Of a DNA stretch of 64,000 bases, positions 51,917 to 60,228 are shown in pieces; positions within the stretch are counted from its first letter, which is position 1, and the number at the start of each line of letters is the position of its first letter. The notes below the pieces were generated by a model. That model saw nothing but the letters and a program-made list of their open reading frames with translations. It was not told where the DNA came from and ran no database searches. The DNA comes from an uncultured Phascolarctobacterium sp. (GTDB lineage Bacteria > Bacillota > Negativicutes > Acidaminococcales > Acidaminococcaceae): positions 1 to 64,000 of the forward strand of contig CAUDEF010000008.1 of NCBI GenBank assembly GCA_958448515.1, written 5' to 3'. A program made the translations under genes and the position numbers.

Positions 51917-52846
51917 TTGAAGGAAAGAGTGGTTGTTATTCTTGGGCCGACAGCAACAGGCAAAAGTCACTGCGCCATTGAAGTAGCCAAACGTATGAAT
52001 GGTGAAATAATTTCCGGAGATTCCATGCTGGTATATCAGAGAATGAATATTGGCACAGCCAAACCTGATGCTGCTGAATTATCTGCCGTTCCGCACCATA
52101 TGGTGGATATTTTGCCGCCTGATGCAGAGTTTAATGTTGTTGACTTTAAGCAGCAGGCTGAAAAGCTGATTACAGATATTGCTTCCAGAGGCAAGCTGCC
52201 CATTGTTGCCGGAGGAACCGGTCTTTATATTAAAGCTTTGCTGGAAAATTATGATTTTAATAGTACTGATGGTGATACCAAGCTGCGCCAGGAGCTGGAG
52301 GCTTATACCAGAGAGCATGGAAACAGCGCTCTGCATGCCAGACTGCGCAGTCTTGACAGCGCCGCCGCTGACAGATTACACGAAAATGATCTTCGCAGAG
52401 TTATCAGAGCTATTGAAGCTGCTTTGCAGGGAGAACAGGTGAATCAGACATGTGCGGAGGAAAGTCCTTATGACGCACTTGTTTTTGGCCTGAATATGCC
52501 AAGAGATATTTTGTATGACAGAATTAACCGGCGCGTTGATATCATGCTGCAGCAGGGACTGGAAGATGAAGTAAGGGCATTGCTGCAGGAAGGTATTTCT
52601 CCTGAGTGCCAGTCCATGAAAAGTATTGGTTACAGGCAGATGCTGTGGTATTTGCAGGATGGAATGCCTTATGCTGAAGCAGTTGATAAACTTAAGCAGG
52701 CGACGCGCAATTTTGCCAAACGCCAGCTGACATGGTACAGAAAAATGCCCTATGTTAAGTGGTACGAATTAACTGCAGACCCTGATTATAGGGCTGTGAC
52801 TGATGCAATGTGCCAGGAAATAAAATCCAGATGGCATGATATTTAA
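51917..52846 (+). CDS. miaA: tRNA dimethylallyltransferase MiaA
   Basis: MiaA transfers a dimethylallyl group to N6 of A37 in tRNAs, making the substrate for MiaB. The P-loop is ILGPTATGKSHCAIE near residue 8; ISGDSMLVYQRMNIGTAKPD, VAGGTGLYIKAL and MKSIGYRQM follow. At 309 residues it is normal. The start is taken as TTG 51917, eight bases after GGAGG, giving MKERVVVILGPTATGKS; GTG codons at 51902 and 51908 lie on the ribosome site. MiaB, MiaA and Hfq lie in one run, as in many diderms. Confidence 0.94.
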   Translation: MKERVVVILGPTATGKSHCAIEVAKRMNGEIISGDSMLVYQRMNIGTAKPDAAELSAVPHHMVDILPPDAEFNVVDFKQQAEKLITDIASRGKLPIVAGGTGLYIKALLENYDFNSTDGDTKLRQELEAYTREHGNSALHARLRSLDSAAADRLHENDLRRVIRAIEAALQGEQVNQTCAEESPYDALVFGLNMPRDILYDRINRRVDIMLQQGLEDEVRALLQEGISPECQSMKSIGYRQMLWYLQDGMPYAEAVDKLKQATRNFAKRQLTWYRKMPYVKWYELTADPDYRAVTDAMCQEIKSRWHDI

Positions 52847-52888
52847 TTATTGTAAAGAATATGCCAAGTTGTTTTTGCAGTGTAAAAC

Positions 52889-52917
52889 TTGTATAAAAAA
52901 GTAAACTAGTGTACAAT
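52889..52917 (+). promoter_or_regulatory. hfq promoter
   Basis: TTGTAT and TACAAT are 17 bases apart, 40 bases upstream of the hfq start. It sits directly after miaA. Confidence 0.65.
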
Positions 52918-52956
52918 GTTATTAATAATTTATATATATGCATTGGAGGGGTTTTA

Positions 52957-53205
52957 GTGAATACTGCAGCAAAACCGGCAATGAATTTACAAGACAGCTT
53001 TTTAAATCATGTAAGAAAAGAAAATTTAGGAGTTATCATTTATCTGATGAACGGATTTCAGATCAGAGGTCTGGTAAGAGGCTTTGATAACTTTACTGTA
53101 ATAATTGAAAATGAAGGAAAACAGCAGTTAGTATATAAACATGCTATTTCTACTATTTCCCCGGCTACCAATATTACCATTATGCAGCCGGAAAAAAGAG
53201 ATTAA
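52957..53205 (+). CDS. hfq: RNA chaperone Hfq
   Basis: Hfq is a hexameric Sm-like RNA chaperone that matches small RNAs to mRNAs. The 82-residue protein has Sm1 motif LQDSFLNHVRKENLGVIIYLMNG in two segments with the conserved Gln and Phe, and the Sm2 signature QQLVYKHAISTISP (the usual YKHAI). The C-terminal tail is short, as in Gram-positive Hfq. The start is GTG with GGAGGGG five bases upstream; in-frame codons before it overlap the promoter. It follows miaA as in Proteobacteria and has its own promoter and terminator. Confidence 0.96.
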   Translation: MNTAAKPAMNLQDSFLNHVRKENLGVIIYLMNGFQIRGLVRGFDNFTVIIENEGKQQLVYKHAISTISPATNITIMQPEKRD

Positions 53206-53219
53206 TAAAACTTGATATG

Positions 53220-53248
53220 AAAAACGGCGCTGAGGCGTTGTTTTTCTT
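53220..53248 (+). terminator. Terminator after hfq
   Basis: An imperfect stem formed by AAAACGGCGC and GCGTTGTTTT is followed by a long T tract. Confidence 0.65.
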
Positions 53249-53260
53249 TTTTGGGGCAAT

Positions 53261-54148
53261 ATGTTTAATTATCTGAATTTATTTATAGAATATCTTACTG
53301 TAGAGCTTGGTCTGGCAGAAAATACCAAGATTGCCTATATGCGCGATTTACGTCTGTTAAAGGATTATTTTGCGTTAAAAGAGGATAATCAGCTGGCAGA
53401 AATTAACAGAACACAGCTGCTGGCATATCTTAATCACTTAAAGTCTGAGGGTAAATCTTCTGCAACCATAGCCAGAAAGCTTGCGTCCATAAAAGCTTTT
53501 TATAAATTTATGACTTCAGAAAGATATATAGATCATAACCCTGCAGAAGTTATTGAGGCTGCTACCAAAGGCATGAAGCTGCCTAAAGTATTAAGTCTGC
53601 AGGAAGTAGAAAGCCTTTTAGATGAGCCTAATCTTGGTACTGCCGAAGGATGCAGGGATAAAGCAATGCTGGAGATGCTTTATGCAACAGGCATGCGTGT
53701 TTCAGAACTGATAGATCTGCCTTTAAGCAGCGTTAATATAAACATGAAATATGTGATTGTTTTCGGCAAAGGCTCCAAGGAGCGCATTGTGCCTTTAGGC
53801 AGCATGGCTGTAAAATATCTGCAGAAGTATCTTGATAAAGTAAGGCCGCAGCTTGTTAAAGATGACAAGTGCACTGCTTTATTTGTCAATTTGTGGGGTC
53901 AGCCTATGACCAGACAGAGATTTTGGGAGATTATCAGAGCCTATGGAAAGAGCGCAGGAATAAGCAAAAATATTACGCCCCATATGCTCAGGCATTCCTT
54001 TGCGACGCATTTACTGGATAATGGAACAGATTTGCGCGTGGTGCAGGAGCTTTTGGGACATTCTGATATTTCGACAACACAGATTTATACTCATCTGAGT
54101 AATAAAAGACTGAGGGCCGTCTATGAAAAAGCTCATCCTCGTGCCTAA
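53261..54148 (+). CDS. xerD: Tyrosine recombinase XerC/XerD family
   Basis: This 295-residue site-specific recombinase is most like XerD/XerC, which resolves chromosome dimers at dif. It has an N-terminal SAM-like core-binding domain, then the catalytic residues: Arg in LYATGMRVSEL, Lys in FGKGSKERIVPL, the HxxR box HMLRHSFATHLLDNG, His in LLGHSDISTTQIY, and the tyrosine in that last segment. The sequence LLDNGTDLRVVQELLGH favours XerD, but XerC cannot be excluded. There are no integrase-type extra domains or attachment repeats nearby, so it is a housekeeping gene. Confidence 0.9.
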   Translation: MFNYLNLFIEYLTVELGLAENTKIAYMRDLRLLKDYFALKEDNQLAEINRTQLLAYLNHLKSEGKSSATIARKLASIKAFYKFMTSERYIDHNPAEVIEAATKGMKLPKVLSLQEVESLLDEPNLGTAEGCRDKAMLEMLYATGMRVSELIDLPLSSVNINMKYVIVFGKGSKERIVPLGSMAVKYLQKYLDKVRPQLVKDDKCTALFVNLWGQPMTRQRFWEIIRAYGKSAGISKNITPHMLRHSFATHLLDNGTDLRVVQELLGHSDISTTQIYTHLSNKRLRAVYEKAHPRA

Positions 54149-54162
54149 TTAAGGAGAATATA

Positions 54163-55413
54163 ATGAGAAAAAAACAAAATAAATCATCCGGCAGTAAATA
54201 CATAATTTTGGCATTTTTTGCTATTGTAGCTGTAATTTCTATTGCGGCTGGTATGTTTTATGCTTTTGGCAGAAGTGAAAAGGATATTTTAGAAGATACT
54301 CCTAAAGATGAACCAAGAGAGGTAAGCCTGCTTGATGAATCCGTTGAGGCACATCGCACTCTGGATAATATTCTGCTTGCCAAGGATAACTGGCAGCTTA
54401 TGGAACGTGATCACGGAGAGAAAGAAGTTCGTATAGGAAGCAGTAAAGCTACTGTAAAAATCAGCCAGCGGGAGCTTGCTGTTGGTGTTCCGGAGAGCAC
54501 GGATTTAAGCAGTGCAGGAAAATGGCTGGGTGATAAAGCACAAAAAGCTGGTCTTGCAGTTATCAGCGGAGAGGACTCCAAATACAAAGATTATGACGCT
54601 TATAAAGTTGAACTTGGCATTTCTGTTAAGGCCGGTGAAAGCAGGCAGAAGTTTGTAACAGATACTATTTATTTCTTCTGCAACGCTAATTTGACTAAGC
54701 CTGATAAGGACATTAACGAAACAAAAGCGGACAAGCCCGGAAAAAAGTACAGTGGTAAACTTGCGGTAATTGTTGATGACTGCGGTTATGATTTAAACAG
54801 TGTAAGAACATTGCTTAACACCGGTTTTGCTTTTAACTACGCTATTTTGCCTTATAAAAATTACAGCAGTGACGTACTGGAAATGGTTAATTCTGCAGGA
54901 CGTGTTGCCATGCTGCATCTGCCTATGGAGCCGATGAATTCCAGTGCAATGTCTGAGGGCAATAAGACCGTCTGCGTAGATATGAGTGATGAAAAAATCA
55001 GATCTCTGACACGTGATGCTCTGTACAGCCTGCCGGGAATAGTTGGCGTAAATAATCATCAGGGCTCCAGAGCTACAAGTGATACCAAAACCATGAATAT
55101 TGTTTTAGGCGAGCTGAAAAAGCAGGGACTGTTTTTTGTTGACAGCAGAACAACATCAAAATCTGTTGCCAGAGACAGAGCACAGGCTTTGGGCGTTGGT
55201 ACAGCAAAAAATGATATCTTTTTAGATAACAGCACCGATGTACAGCAGATACGCAGCCAGATTTATAAGGCGATGGAAATGGCTGATAAAAACGGCAGCG
55301 CCATTGCTATCTGTCATGCCAGAGTTAATACTGCCAAAGCCTGGCAGATGTATGCTGATGAAATCAGAGCGACAGGCATAAAGATTGTTCCTGTTACTGA
55401 GTTATTATATTAA
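54163..55413 (+). CDS. Divergent polysaccharide deacetylase family protein (YibQ-like)
   Basis: This 416-residue protein starts with a basic stretch and one membrane helix (about 11-33), so its bulk lies outside the cytoplasmic membrane. The C-terminal ~215 residues match the YibQ/COG2861 divergent polysaccharide deacetylase family: KLAVIVDDCGYDLNSVRTLL, ILPY, MLHLPMEPM, NNHQGSRATSD and FFVDSRTTSKS. The Asp pair, His and Asp expected for a metal site are present. Substrate is unknown. The ~160-residue middle region is unassigned. The family is best known in Gram-negative bacteria. It follows xerD by 14 bases. Confidence 0.87.
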   Translation: MRKKQNKSSGSKYIILAFFAIVAVISIAAGMFYAFGRSEKDILEDTPKDEPREVSLLDESVEAHRTLDNILLAKDNWQLMERDHGEKEVRIGSSKATVKISQRELAVGVPESTDLSSAGKWLGDKAQKAGLAVISGEDSKYKDYDAYKVELGISVKAGESRQKFVTDTIYFFCNANLTKPDKDINETKADKPGKKYSGKLAVIVDDCGYDLNSVRTLLNTGFAFNYAILPYKNYSSDVLEMVNSAGRVAMLHLPMEPMNSSAMSEGNKTVCVDMSDEKIRSLTRDALYSLPGIVGVNNHQGSRATSDTKTMNIVLGELKKQGLFFVDSRTTSKSVARDRAQALGVGTAKNDIFLDNSTDVQQIRSQIYKAMEMADKNGSAIAICHARVNTAKAWQMYADEIRATGIKIVPVTELLY

Positions 55414-55428
55414 AAGAAGGTTGAAAAG

Positions 55429-56670
55429 ATGTTTGTTGAGGAAACTATTGCAAAATATGAAAAATATATTAATCCTGCGCAGGCAAAGCTGTTCAGATTT
55501 ATGGGTCTTGGCAGCGTAGAAAGCAGTGCGGAAGGATGGACTATTACTGACAGTGAAGGCAATAAATTTATTGACTGCCTTGGCGGTTATGGTATGTTTG
55601 CTGTTGGTCACAGAAATCATCATGTTGTAGCAGCCGTTGAAAAAGAGCTGCGCAGTATGCCCATGTGTGGTAAAGTGCTTTTTAACAGGCCTATGGCTGA
55701 TCTTGCTGAGGCTCTGGCAGAAATTACTCCCGGAGATCTGCAGTACAGCTTTTTTGTTAACAGTGGTACAGAAGCAGTTGAAGGCTGCTTAAAGGTTGCA
55801 AGACTTGCTACCAAACGCAAAAAATTTATTGCAGCAGAAAATGCCTTTCATGGTAAAACAATGGGTTCTTTGACTGCTACCGGCAGAGATTTGTACAGAG
55901 AACCGTTTAAGCCTTTGCTTGATGGATTTACTCATGTACCCTATGGTGATATAAAAGCTATTGAAGCGGTTATTGATGAAGATACTGCTGCTGTGATTTT
56001 AGAGCCAGTACAGGGTGAAGGCGGTATTATAGTTCCTCCGGCAGGTTATTTTAAAGCTGTGCGTGAGCTGTGCGATAAATATGGCACGCTGCTGATAGCT
56101 GATGAAGTGCAGACAGGTATTGGCAGAACAGGTACCTGGTTTGGCATTGAGCATGATGGCGTAGCTCCTGACCTTATGGCCTGTGCTAAAGCTCTTGGCG
56201 GCGGCGTAATGCCCATCGGCGCTATTATCGGTACGCCTAAGGCATGGTCAGGTCTTATAGAAGCGCCGTTTTTGCATACTTCTACTTTTGGCGGAAATCA
56301 GCTGGCATGTGCAGCTGGTATTGCAACTATAGAGTATATTAAAAAAGAAAATCTTCTGGAAAAAAGCAAAACTACCGGTGCTTATTTTAAAGCAGGTCTG
56401 GAAGCTATTATGAAAGAGTTTCCTGAGGTTATCACAGATGTCAGAGGCAGAGGCATGATGATTGGCGTAGAGCTTTCCAAAGAAGGTGCCGGCGGTATGC
56501 TGATGAGTCTGATGATTGATAAAAAAATTATTGTAGCCTATACCTTGAATAATCCTAAAGTTATTCGTATTGAGCCGCCCCTTGTGATGCCTGTTGAGGT
56601 AGTGGACTATGTTCTGGACGAGTTCAGAAAAGCTGTCAGCATGACAGCTGCTGTTATTGAAGATTTGTGA
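55429..56670 (+). CDS. Class III pyridoxal-phosphate aminotransferase
   Basis: This 413-residue cytoplasmic enzyme of the ornithine/putrescine/acetylornithine aminotransferase group shows FVNSGTEAVEGCLKVAR for phosphate binding, EPVQGEGGIIVPP, LIADEVQTGIGRTG with the PLP-contacting Asp, and the Schiff-base Lys in CAKALGGGVMPIG. The best resemblance is to putrescine aminotransferase (PatA/YgjG) or related omega-transaminases. The exact substrate cannot be fixed from sequence, and no arginine or polyamine genes are nearby. It lies 15 bases after the YibQ-like gene and 12 before the SRPBCC gene. Confidence 0.88.
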   Translation: MFVEETIAKYEKYINPAQAKLFRFMGLGSVESSAEGWTITDSEGNKFIDCLGGYGMFAVGHRNHHVVAAVEKELRSMPMCGKVLFNRPMADLAEALAEITPGDLQYSFFVNSGTEAVEGCLKVARLATKRKKFIAAENAFHGKTMGSLTATGRDLYREPFKPLLDGFTHVPYGDIKAIEAVIDEDTAAVILEPVQGEGGIIVPPAGYFKAVRELCDKYGTLLIADEVQTGIGRTGTWFGIEHDGVAPDLMACAKALGGGVMPIGAIIGTPKAWSGLIEAPFLHTSTFGGNQLACAAGIATIEYIKKENLLEKSKTTGAYFKAGLEAIMKEFPEVITDVRGRGMMIGVELSKEGAGGMLMSLMIDKKIIVAYTLNNPKVIRIEPPLVMPVEVVDYVLDEFRKAVSMTAAVIEDL

Positions 56671-56682
56671 GGAGTAAAGCTT

Positions 56683-57117
56683 ATGCCGTATGTAGAAACA
56701 AAAACAAGCATTAAAGGTGAAGGTAAAGCAGTTTATGAAATAATCAGTAATATGGCTGCTTATCCGGAGTTTATGAAAGATCTGGTAAGTGTGGAAATTT
56801 TGGAACGTGGTGAAAATTATACAATTTCTCACTGGGTTTCCAATGTTGACGGACGTAAAATTGTCTGGACAGAACGTGATACTTTTTATCCGGAAGAACT
56901 TAAAATCACCTACTGCCAGACAGAAGGCGACCTGAAAAAAATGGAAGGACAGTGGCATATTGAAGAACATGAAGATTACTGTGATGTAACTTTGGCTGTA
57001 GATTTTGAATTTGGAATTCCTATGATTGCAGGTCTTCTGAATCCGATTTTAAAGAAAAAAGTTCGTGAAAACAGTGAAAATATGTTGACATCCATTAAAG
57101 AGCAAATTGAAAAATAA
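56683..57117 (+). CDS. SRPBCC (START-like) family protein
   Basis: This 144-residue soluble protein has the aromatase/cyclase or COQ10-like START fold: the hallmark opening TSIKGEGKAVYEIISNMAAYPEFM with VSVEILERGEN, and a closing amphipathic helix. Such proteins bind a hydrophobic ligand in a deep pocket. COQ10 binds quinones and others bind polyketides, but no ligand can be named here. It is the last gene of the xerD-yibQ-aminotransferase run. GAGGAG precedes the ATG. Confidence 0.8.
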   Translation: MPYVETKTSIKGEGKAVYEIISNMAAYPEFMKDLVSVEILERGENYTISHWVSNVDGRKIVWTERDTFYPEELKITYCQTEGDLKKMEGQWHIEEHEDYCDVTLAVDFEFGIPMIAGLLNPILKKKVRENSENMLTSIKEQIEK

Positions 57118-57126
57118 TTAGTTACT

Positions 57127-57135
57127 TGTTATAAT
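57127..57135 (+). promoter_or_regulatory. Extended -10 promoter for htpX
   Basis: TGTTATAAT is a perfect TGnTATAAT element, 65 bases upstream of htpX; no clear -35 box. Confidence 0.55.
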
Positions 57136-57200
57136 AAAATGCGAGGTTTGTTTATTTTTTATTTTAGTAATGTTTTTTATTTGAGGAGGATTTTAAATTT

Positions 57201-58049
57201 ATGAAGACAGCCTTGTTGATGGCAGTGATGACTGCTATTTTGATGTTGATTGGTGACTTTTTTGGCGGACTGCAAGGCATGACATTGATGCTGCTGGTTT
57301 CTGTAGGTATGAACTTTTTTGCTTACTGGAACAGTGACAAAATGGTACTTGCGCATTATAACGCTCAGCAGGTAAATGCCAATACAGCACCGGAACTTTA
57401 TTCCATGGTTCAGAATTTGGCGCGTAAGGCTAATCTGCCTATGCCCAAAGTATATATTATTGACAGCCCTGTGCCCAATGCTTTTGCAACAGGCAGAGAT
57501 CCGGAACATGCAGCAGTTGCAGTAAACAGCGCTCTTGTTGATTTGCTGGACAGAGATGAAATTGAAGGCGTACTGGCTCACGAACTGAGTCACATTAAAA
57601 ATCGCGACATCTTAATCAGCACAATTGCGGCTTCCATGGCAGGTGCAATTTCTACCATTGCTCAGTGGGGTATGTTCTTTGGCGGCGGCAGAGATGAAGA
57701 CGGTGAAGCAAATAATCCTGTTGCTTCCATTCTGGTTATGATTCTGGCACCCATTGCTGCTATGGTTATTCAAATGGCAGTTTCTCGTTCCAGAGAATAT
57801 ATGGCAGACGAATCCGGCGGTAATATGTGCGGTAATCCCGATGCTTTGGCTGATGCTCTTTTAAAACTCGAGGCTTATGCTAAACGTGGTGTAATGCCCA
57901 ATGCAACTGAAGCAACAGCACATATGTTTATTGTCAATCCGTTTTCTGCTGCTAATCTGCAGAAAATGTTCAGTACTCACCCGAGCACTGAAGAACGTGT
58001 TGCGCTTTTGCGTAAACAGGCACAGGCAATGCGTAATAAAAAGAGGTAA
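57201..58049 (+). CDS. htpX: Membrane zinc protease HtpX
   Basis: HtpX degrades misfolded membrane proteins. The 282-residue protein has two N-terminal membrane helices (about 3-18 and 22-40), the zinc motif HELSH at residues 127-131 (HELSHIKNRD), another hydrophobic pair near 145-195, and the third ligand in SREYMADESGG. The FSTHPSTEERVALL ending is typical of M48B peptidases. Its own extended -10 promoter is present, and no heat-shock operator (CIRCE-like) is seen. It is followed six bases later by an M42 peptidase. Confidence 0.95.
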   Translation: MKTALLMAVMTAILMLIGDFFGGLQGMTLMLLVSVGMNFFAYWNSDKMVLAHYNAQQVNANTAPELYSMVQNLARKANLPMPKVYIIDSPVPNAFATGRDPEHAAVAVNSALVDLLDRDEIEGVLAHELSHIKNRDILISTIAASMAGAISTIAQWGMFFGGGRDEDGEANNPVASILVMILAPIAAMVIQMAVSRSREYMADESGGNMCGNPDALADALLKLEAYAKRGVMPNATEATAHMFIVNPFSAANLQKMFSTHPSTEERVALLRKQAQAMRNKKR

Positions 58050-58055
58050 TTATTA

Positions 58056-59132
58056 ATGGATAAGAAATTAGAATGGCTGAAGAGATATTCTGAAACATGC
58101 GGCGTATCAGGTTTTGAAGGTCGTATGAAAGATTTAATGCTGGAAAGACTTAATGGCCTGGCTGAAGTAAGCTATGATAAGCTTGGCAGTGTTGTTTTTA
58201 CCAAAAAAGCAGCTTGCGCTGATGCTCCGAAGGTTATGCTTGCCAGCCATATGGATGAAATTGGTTTTATGGTTAAGCATATTACCAGAGAAGGTTTTTT
58301 AAAATTCACCTGCCTTGGCGGCTGGTGGGAACAGGTTATGTTAAGCCAGCGTGTTACCGTTCATTCCAGCAAGGGTGATCTGGTTGGCGTTATTGGCAGC
58401 AAACCGCCTCACATTCTTGCACCGGAAGAACGTAATAAGGTAGTAGCTAAAAAAGATATGTATATTGATATCGGAGCTGAAAATGAACAAATGGCTCGTG
58501 ATATGGGTGTCTTTGAAGGCTGCCCCGTTACTCCTTATGCCGAAATGGCTGTCATGGGTGATGGTAAAACTTTGCTTGGCAAAGCCTGGGATAATCGCAT
58601 TGGCTGTGCTGTAATGGCTGATGTTATGGAAAACATCGCAGCAGAAGAGCTTAACAGCACTGTTTATGGTGTTGCTACCGTTCAGGAAGAAGTTGGCCTG
58701 CGTGGTGCTCAAACCAGTGTAAATATGTTAAAACCTGATATTGCTTTTGTATTGGATACCTGCGTTGCCGGCGGCACTCCCGGCGTAAGTGATGATGTAG
58801 CACCTGCAAAAATAGGTAAGGGTGTTGCTATTACCATTTTTGATGCCGGTATGATTCCCAATACTGCATTAAGAGATTATGCCAAAGCAACAGCTGCTGA
58901 ACTTGGTATTCCGGTTCAGGTAAGTATTTCTGAAGGCGGTGCAACTGACGGCGGCCGTATTCATCTGCATGACGCAGGTGTACTGACTTTAACCTTCAGC
59001 ATTCCTACAAGATACATTCATAGTCATCAGTCTGTTGTTCATATGGACGATTATCTGGGAGCTGTGCAGCTGATTACTGCAATGGTTAAAAAAATGGATA
59101 TGCAGAAATATCAGGAGCTTTTAAAGGCTTAA
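58056..59132 (+). CDS. M42-family metallo-aminopeptidase
   Basis: This 358-residue cytoplasmic dinuclear aminopeptidase of the M42 (TET/PepA/YsdC/FrvX) family shows metal ligands in ASHMDEIGFMV (His, Asp), AWDNRIGC (Asp), QEEVGLRGAQT (catalytic Glu pair) and SHQSVVHMDD (His). Homologues form dodecameric TET shells that trim short peptides; some were annotated as endoglucanases in error. It is likely cotranscribed with htpX, giving a protease-peptidase pair. Confidence 0.92.
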   Translation: MDKKLEWLKRYSETCGVSGFEGRMKDLMLERLNGLAEVSYDKLGSVVFTKKAACADAPKVMLASHMDEIGFMVKHITREGFLKFTCLGGWWEQVMLSQRVTVHSSKGDLVGVIGSKPPHILAPEERNKVVAKKDMYIDIGAENEQMARDMGVFEGCPVTPYAEMAVMGDGKTLLGKAWDNRIGCAVMADVMENIAAEELNSTVYGVATVQEEVGLRGAQTSVNMLKPDIAFVLDTCVAGGTPGVSDDVAPAKIGKGVAITIFDAGMIPNTALRDYAKATAAELGIPVQVSISEGGATDGGRIHLHDAGVLTLTFSIPTRYIHSHQSVVHMDDYLGAVQLITAMVKKMDMQKYQELLKA

Positions 59133-59193
59133 AGGACTAAAATCGTTTATCGATTTAGTATAAATTTATTATATATTTAAGGAGAGATTTATT

Positions 59194-59607
59194 ATGCAAC
59201 AAACACTCGTACTTGTTAAACCTGATGGAGTTAAGAAAAATCTTATCGGTGAAATCATCGCTCGTTTTGAACGCCGCGGTCTGAAAGTATCCGCTTTAAA
59301 ACTCGTTAAAATCACTGAAGAACAAGCTAAATATCATTATGCTGAACATGAAGGCAAACCCTTCTTCGGCGAACTGGTTGAATTCATTACTTCCGGTCCT
59401 GTAGCTGCTATGGTTATCTCCGGCGAAAACGCTATTAAAGCTGTTCGTGGTCTCATGGGTGCTACCAATCCGTTAGATTCCGTTCCTGGTTCCATCCGTG
59501 GCGACTTCGCTCTCAGCATTGGCGAAAACATCGTTCATGGCAGCGACAGCGAAGAATCTGCAGCTCGCGAAATTGCTAACTTCTTCAAAGCTGAAGAAAT
59601 TTATTAA
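59194..59607 (+). CDS. ndk: Nucleoside diphosphate kinase
   Basis: Ndk balances nucleoside triphosphates through a phosphohistidine intermediate. The 137-residue protein has TLVLVKPDGVKKNLIGE at the N-terminus, the active-site histidine in ENIVHGSDSEESAAREI, and GATNPLDSVPGSIRGDFA. Codon use here is more selective than in neighbouring genes (many GCT, GAA and GGC codons), as expected for a highly expressed gene. AAGGAGAG precedes the ATG. Confidence 0.96.
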   Translation: MQQTLVLVKPDGVKKNLIGEIIARFERRGLKVSALKLVKITEEQAKYHYAEHEGKPFFGELVEFITSGPVAAMVISGENAIKAVRGLMGATNPLDSVPGSIRGDFALSIGENIVHGSDSEESAAREIANFFKAEEIY

Positions 59608-59648
59608 TAAGGGTTTTCTTCTGGGTTAAGAAGAAAGGATGGTGCAAA

Positions 59649-60158
59649 ATGAAAGCAGCAGTATATACAAGAACAGGTGATAAAGGAACTACAGGTTTGT
59701 ATACCGGTGAGAGAGTTTCCAAACACAGCCTGCGTGTGGAAGCCTATGGCACAATTGATGAAATTACTTCTGCGCTCGGCTTGGCTCGTGCCAATGTACA
59801 GCGTGAAGATGTGAAGGAAACTGTTTTTCAGGTACAGAAGCTTCTGATGTCTGTAATGGCAGATGTTGCCAGCTTGAATTTGCCCGAACCATATATTAAG
59901 GAAGAGCATGTAAAATTATTTGAAGATACTATCGACAGATATGATGCTATGCTGCAGCCGCTGGGTCATTTTATTATTCCCGGCGATACTGTGGGTGCAG
60001 CTGCTCTTGACATTGCCCGTACTACAACCAGAAGAGCTGAACGCTGGTTACTGCGTTTGGCTGAAACAGAACCGGTTAATCCGCAGGTTTTAATCTGCCT
60101 CAATCGTCTGTCTGATCTGTGCTTTATTTTGGCCAGAGTGGAAACTGAAGTTGCCTGA
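59649..60158 (+). CDS. ATP:cob(I)alamin adenosyltransferase, PduO type
   Basis: This 169-residue enzyme makes adenosylcobalamin from cob(I)alamin and ATP. The N-terminal motif TRTGDKGTTGLYTGERV binds ATP, YGTIDEITSALGLAR contains the conserved Asp and Glu, and RTTTRRAERWLL is the family arginine-rich helix. This PduO/MMAB type commonly supplies methylmalonyl-CoA mutase and diol dehydratases; none is in the window. A small hairpin (TTTCTTC / GAAGAAA, 59615-59636) borders its ribosome site. It is followed by a terminator. Confidence 0.92.
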   Translation: MKAAVYTRTGDKGTTGLYTGERVSKHSLRVEAYGTIDEITSALGLARANVQREDVKETVFQVQKLLMSVMADVASLNLPEPYIKEEHVKLFEDTIDRYDAMLQPLGHFIIPGDTVGAAALDIARTTTRRAERWLLRLAETEPVNPQVLICLNRLSDLCFILARVETEVA

Positions 60159-60176
60159 GTGCGGTAAAAATGATAA

Positions 60177-60214
60177 TAAAAAGCTCCTATTCATTTTGAA
60201 TAGGAGCTTTTTTG
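60177..60214. terminator. Bidirectional terminator between adenosyltransferase gene and ilvD
   Basis: AAAAAGCTCCTATTCA pairs with TGAATAGGAGCTTTTT with A and T tracts on both sides. Confidence 0.93.
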
Positions 60215-60228
60215 TATGCAGTTGATAA

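Noticed and set aside
53261..54148. Tyrosine recombinase as the mark of an integrated element
   Set aside because: The protein has the XerC/XerD length and motifs. It lies between hfq and a deacetylase gene with no tRNA target, direct repeats, excisionase or phage genes near it.
58056..59132. Endoglucanase or cellulase
   Set aside because: M42 proteins are often labelled this way, but the metal ligands and lack of a signal peptide match a cytoplasmic aminopeptidase.
59139..59156. Inverted repeat AAATCG...CGATTT upstream of ndk as an operator
   Set aside because: The arms are only six bases long in an AT-rich region and are not repeated elsewhere in the window; this may be chance.
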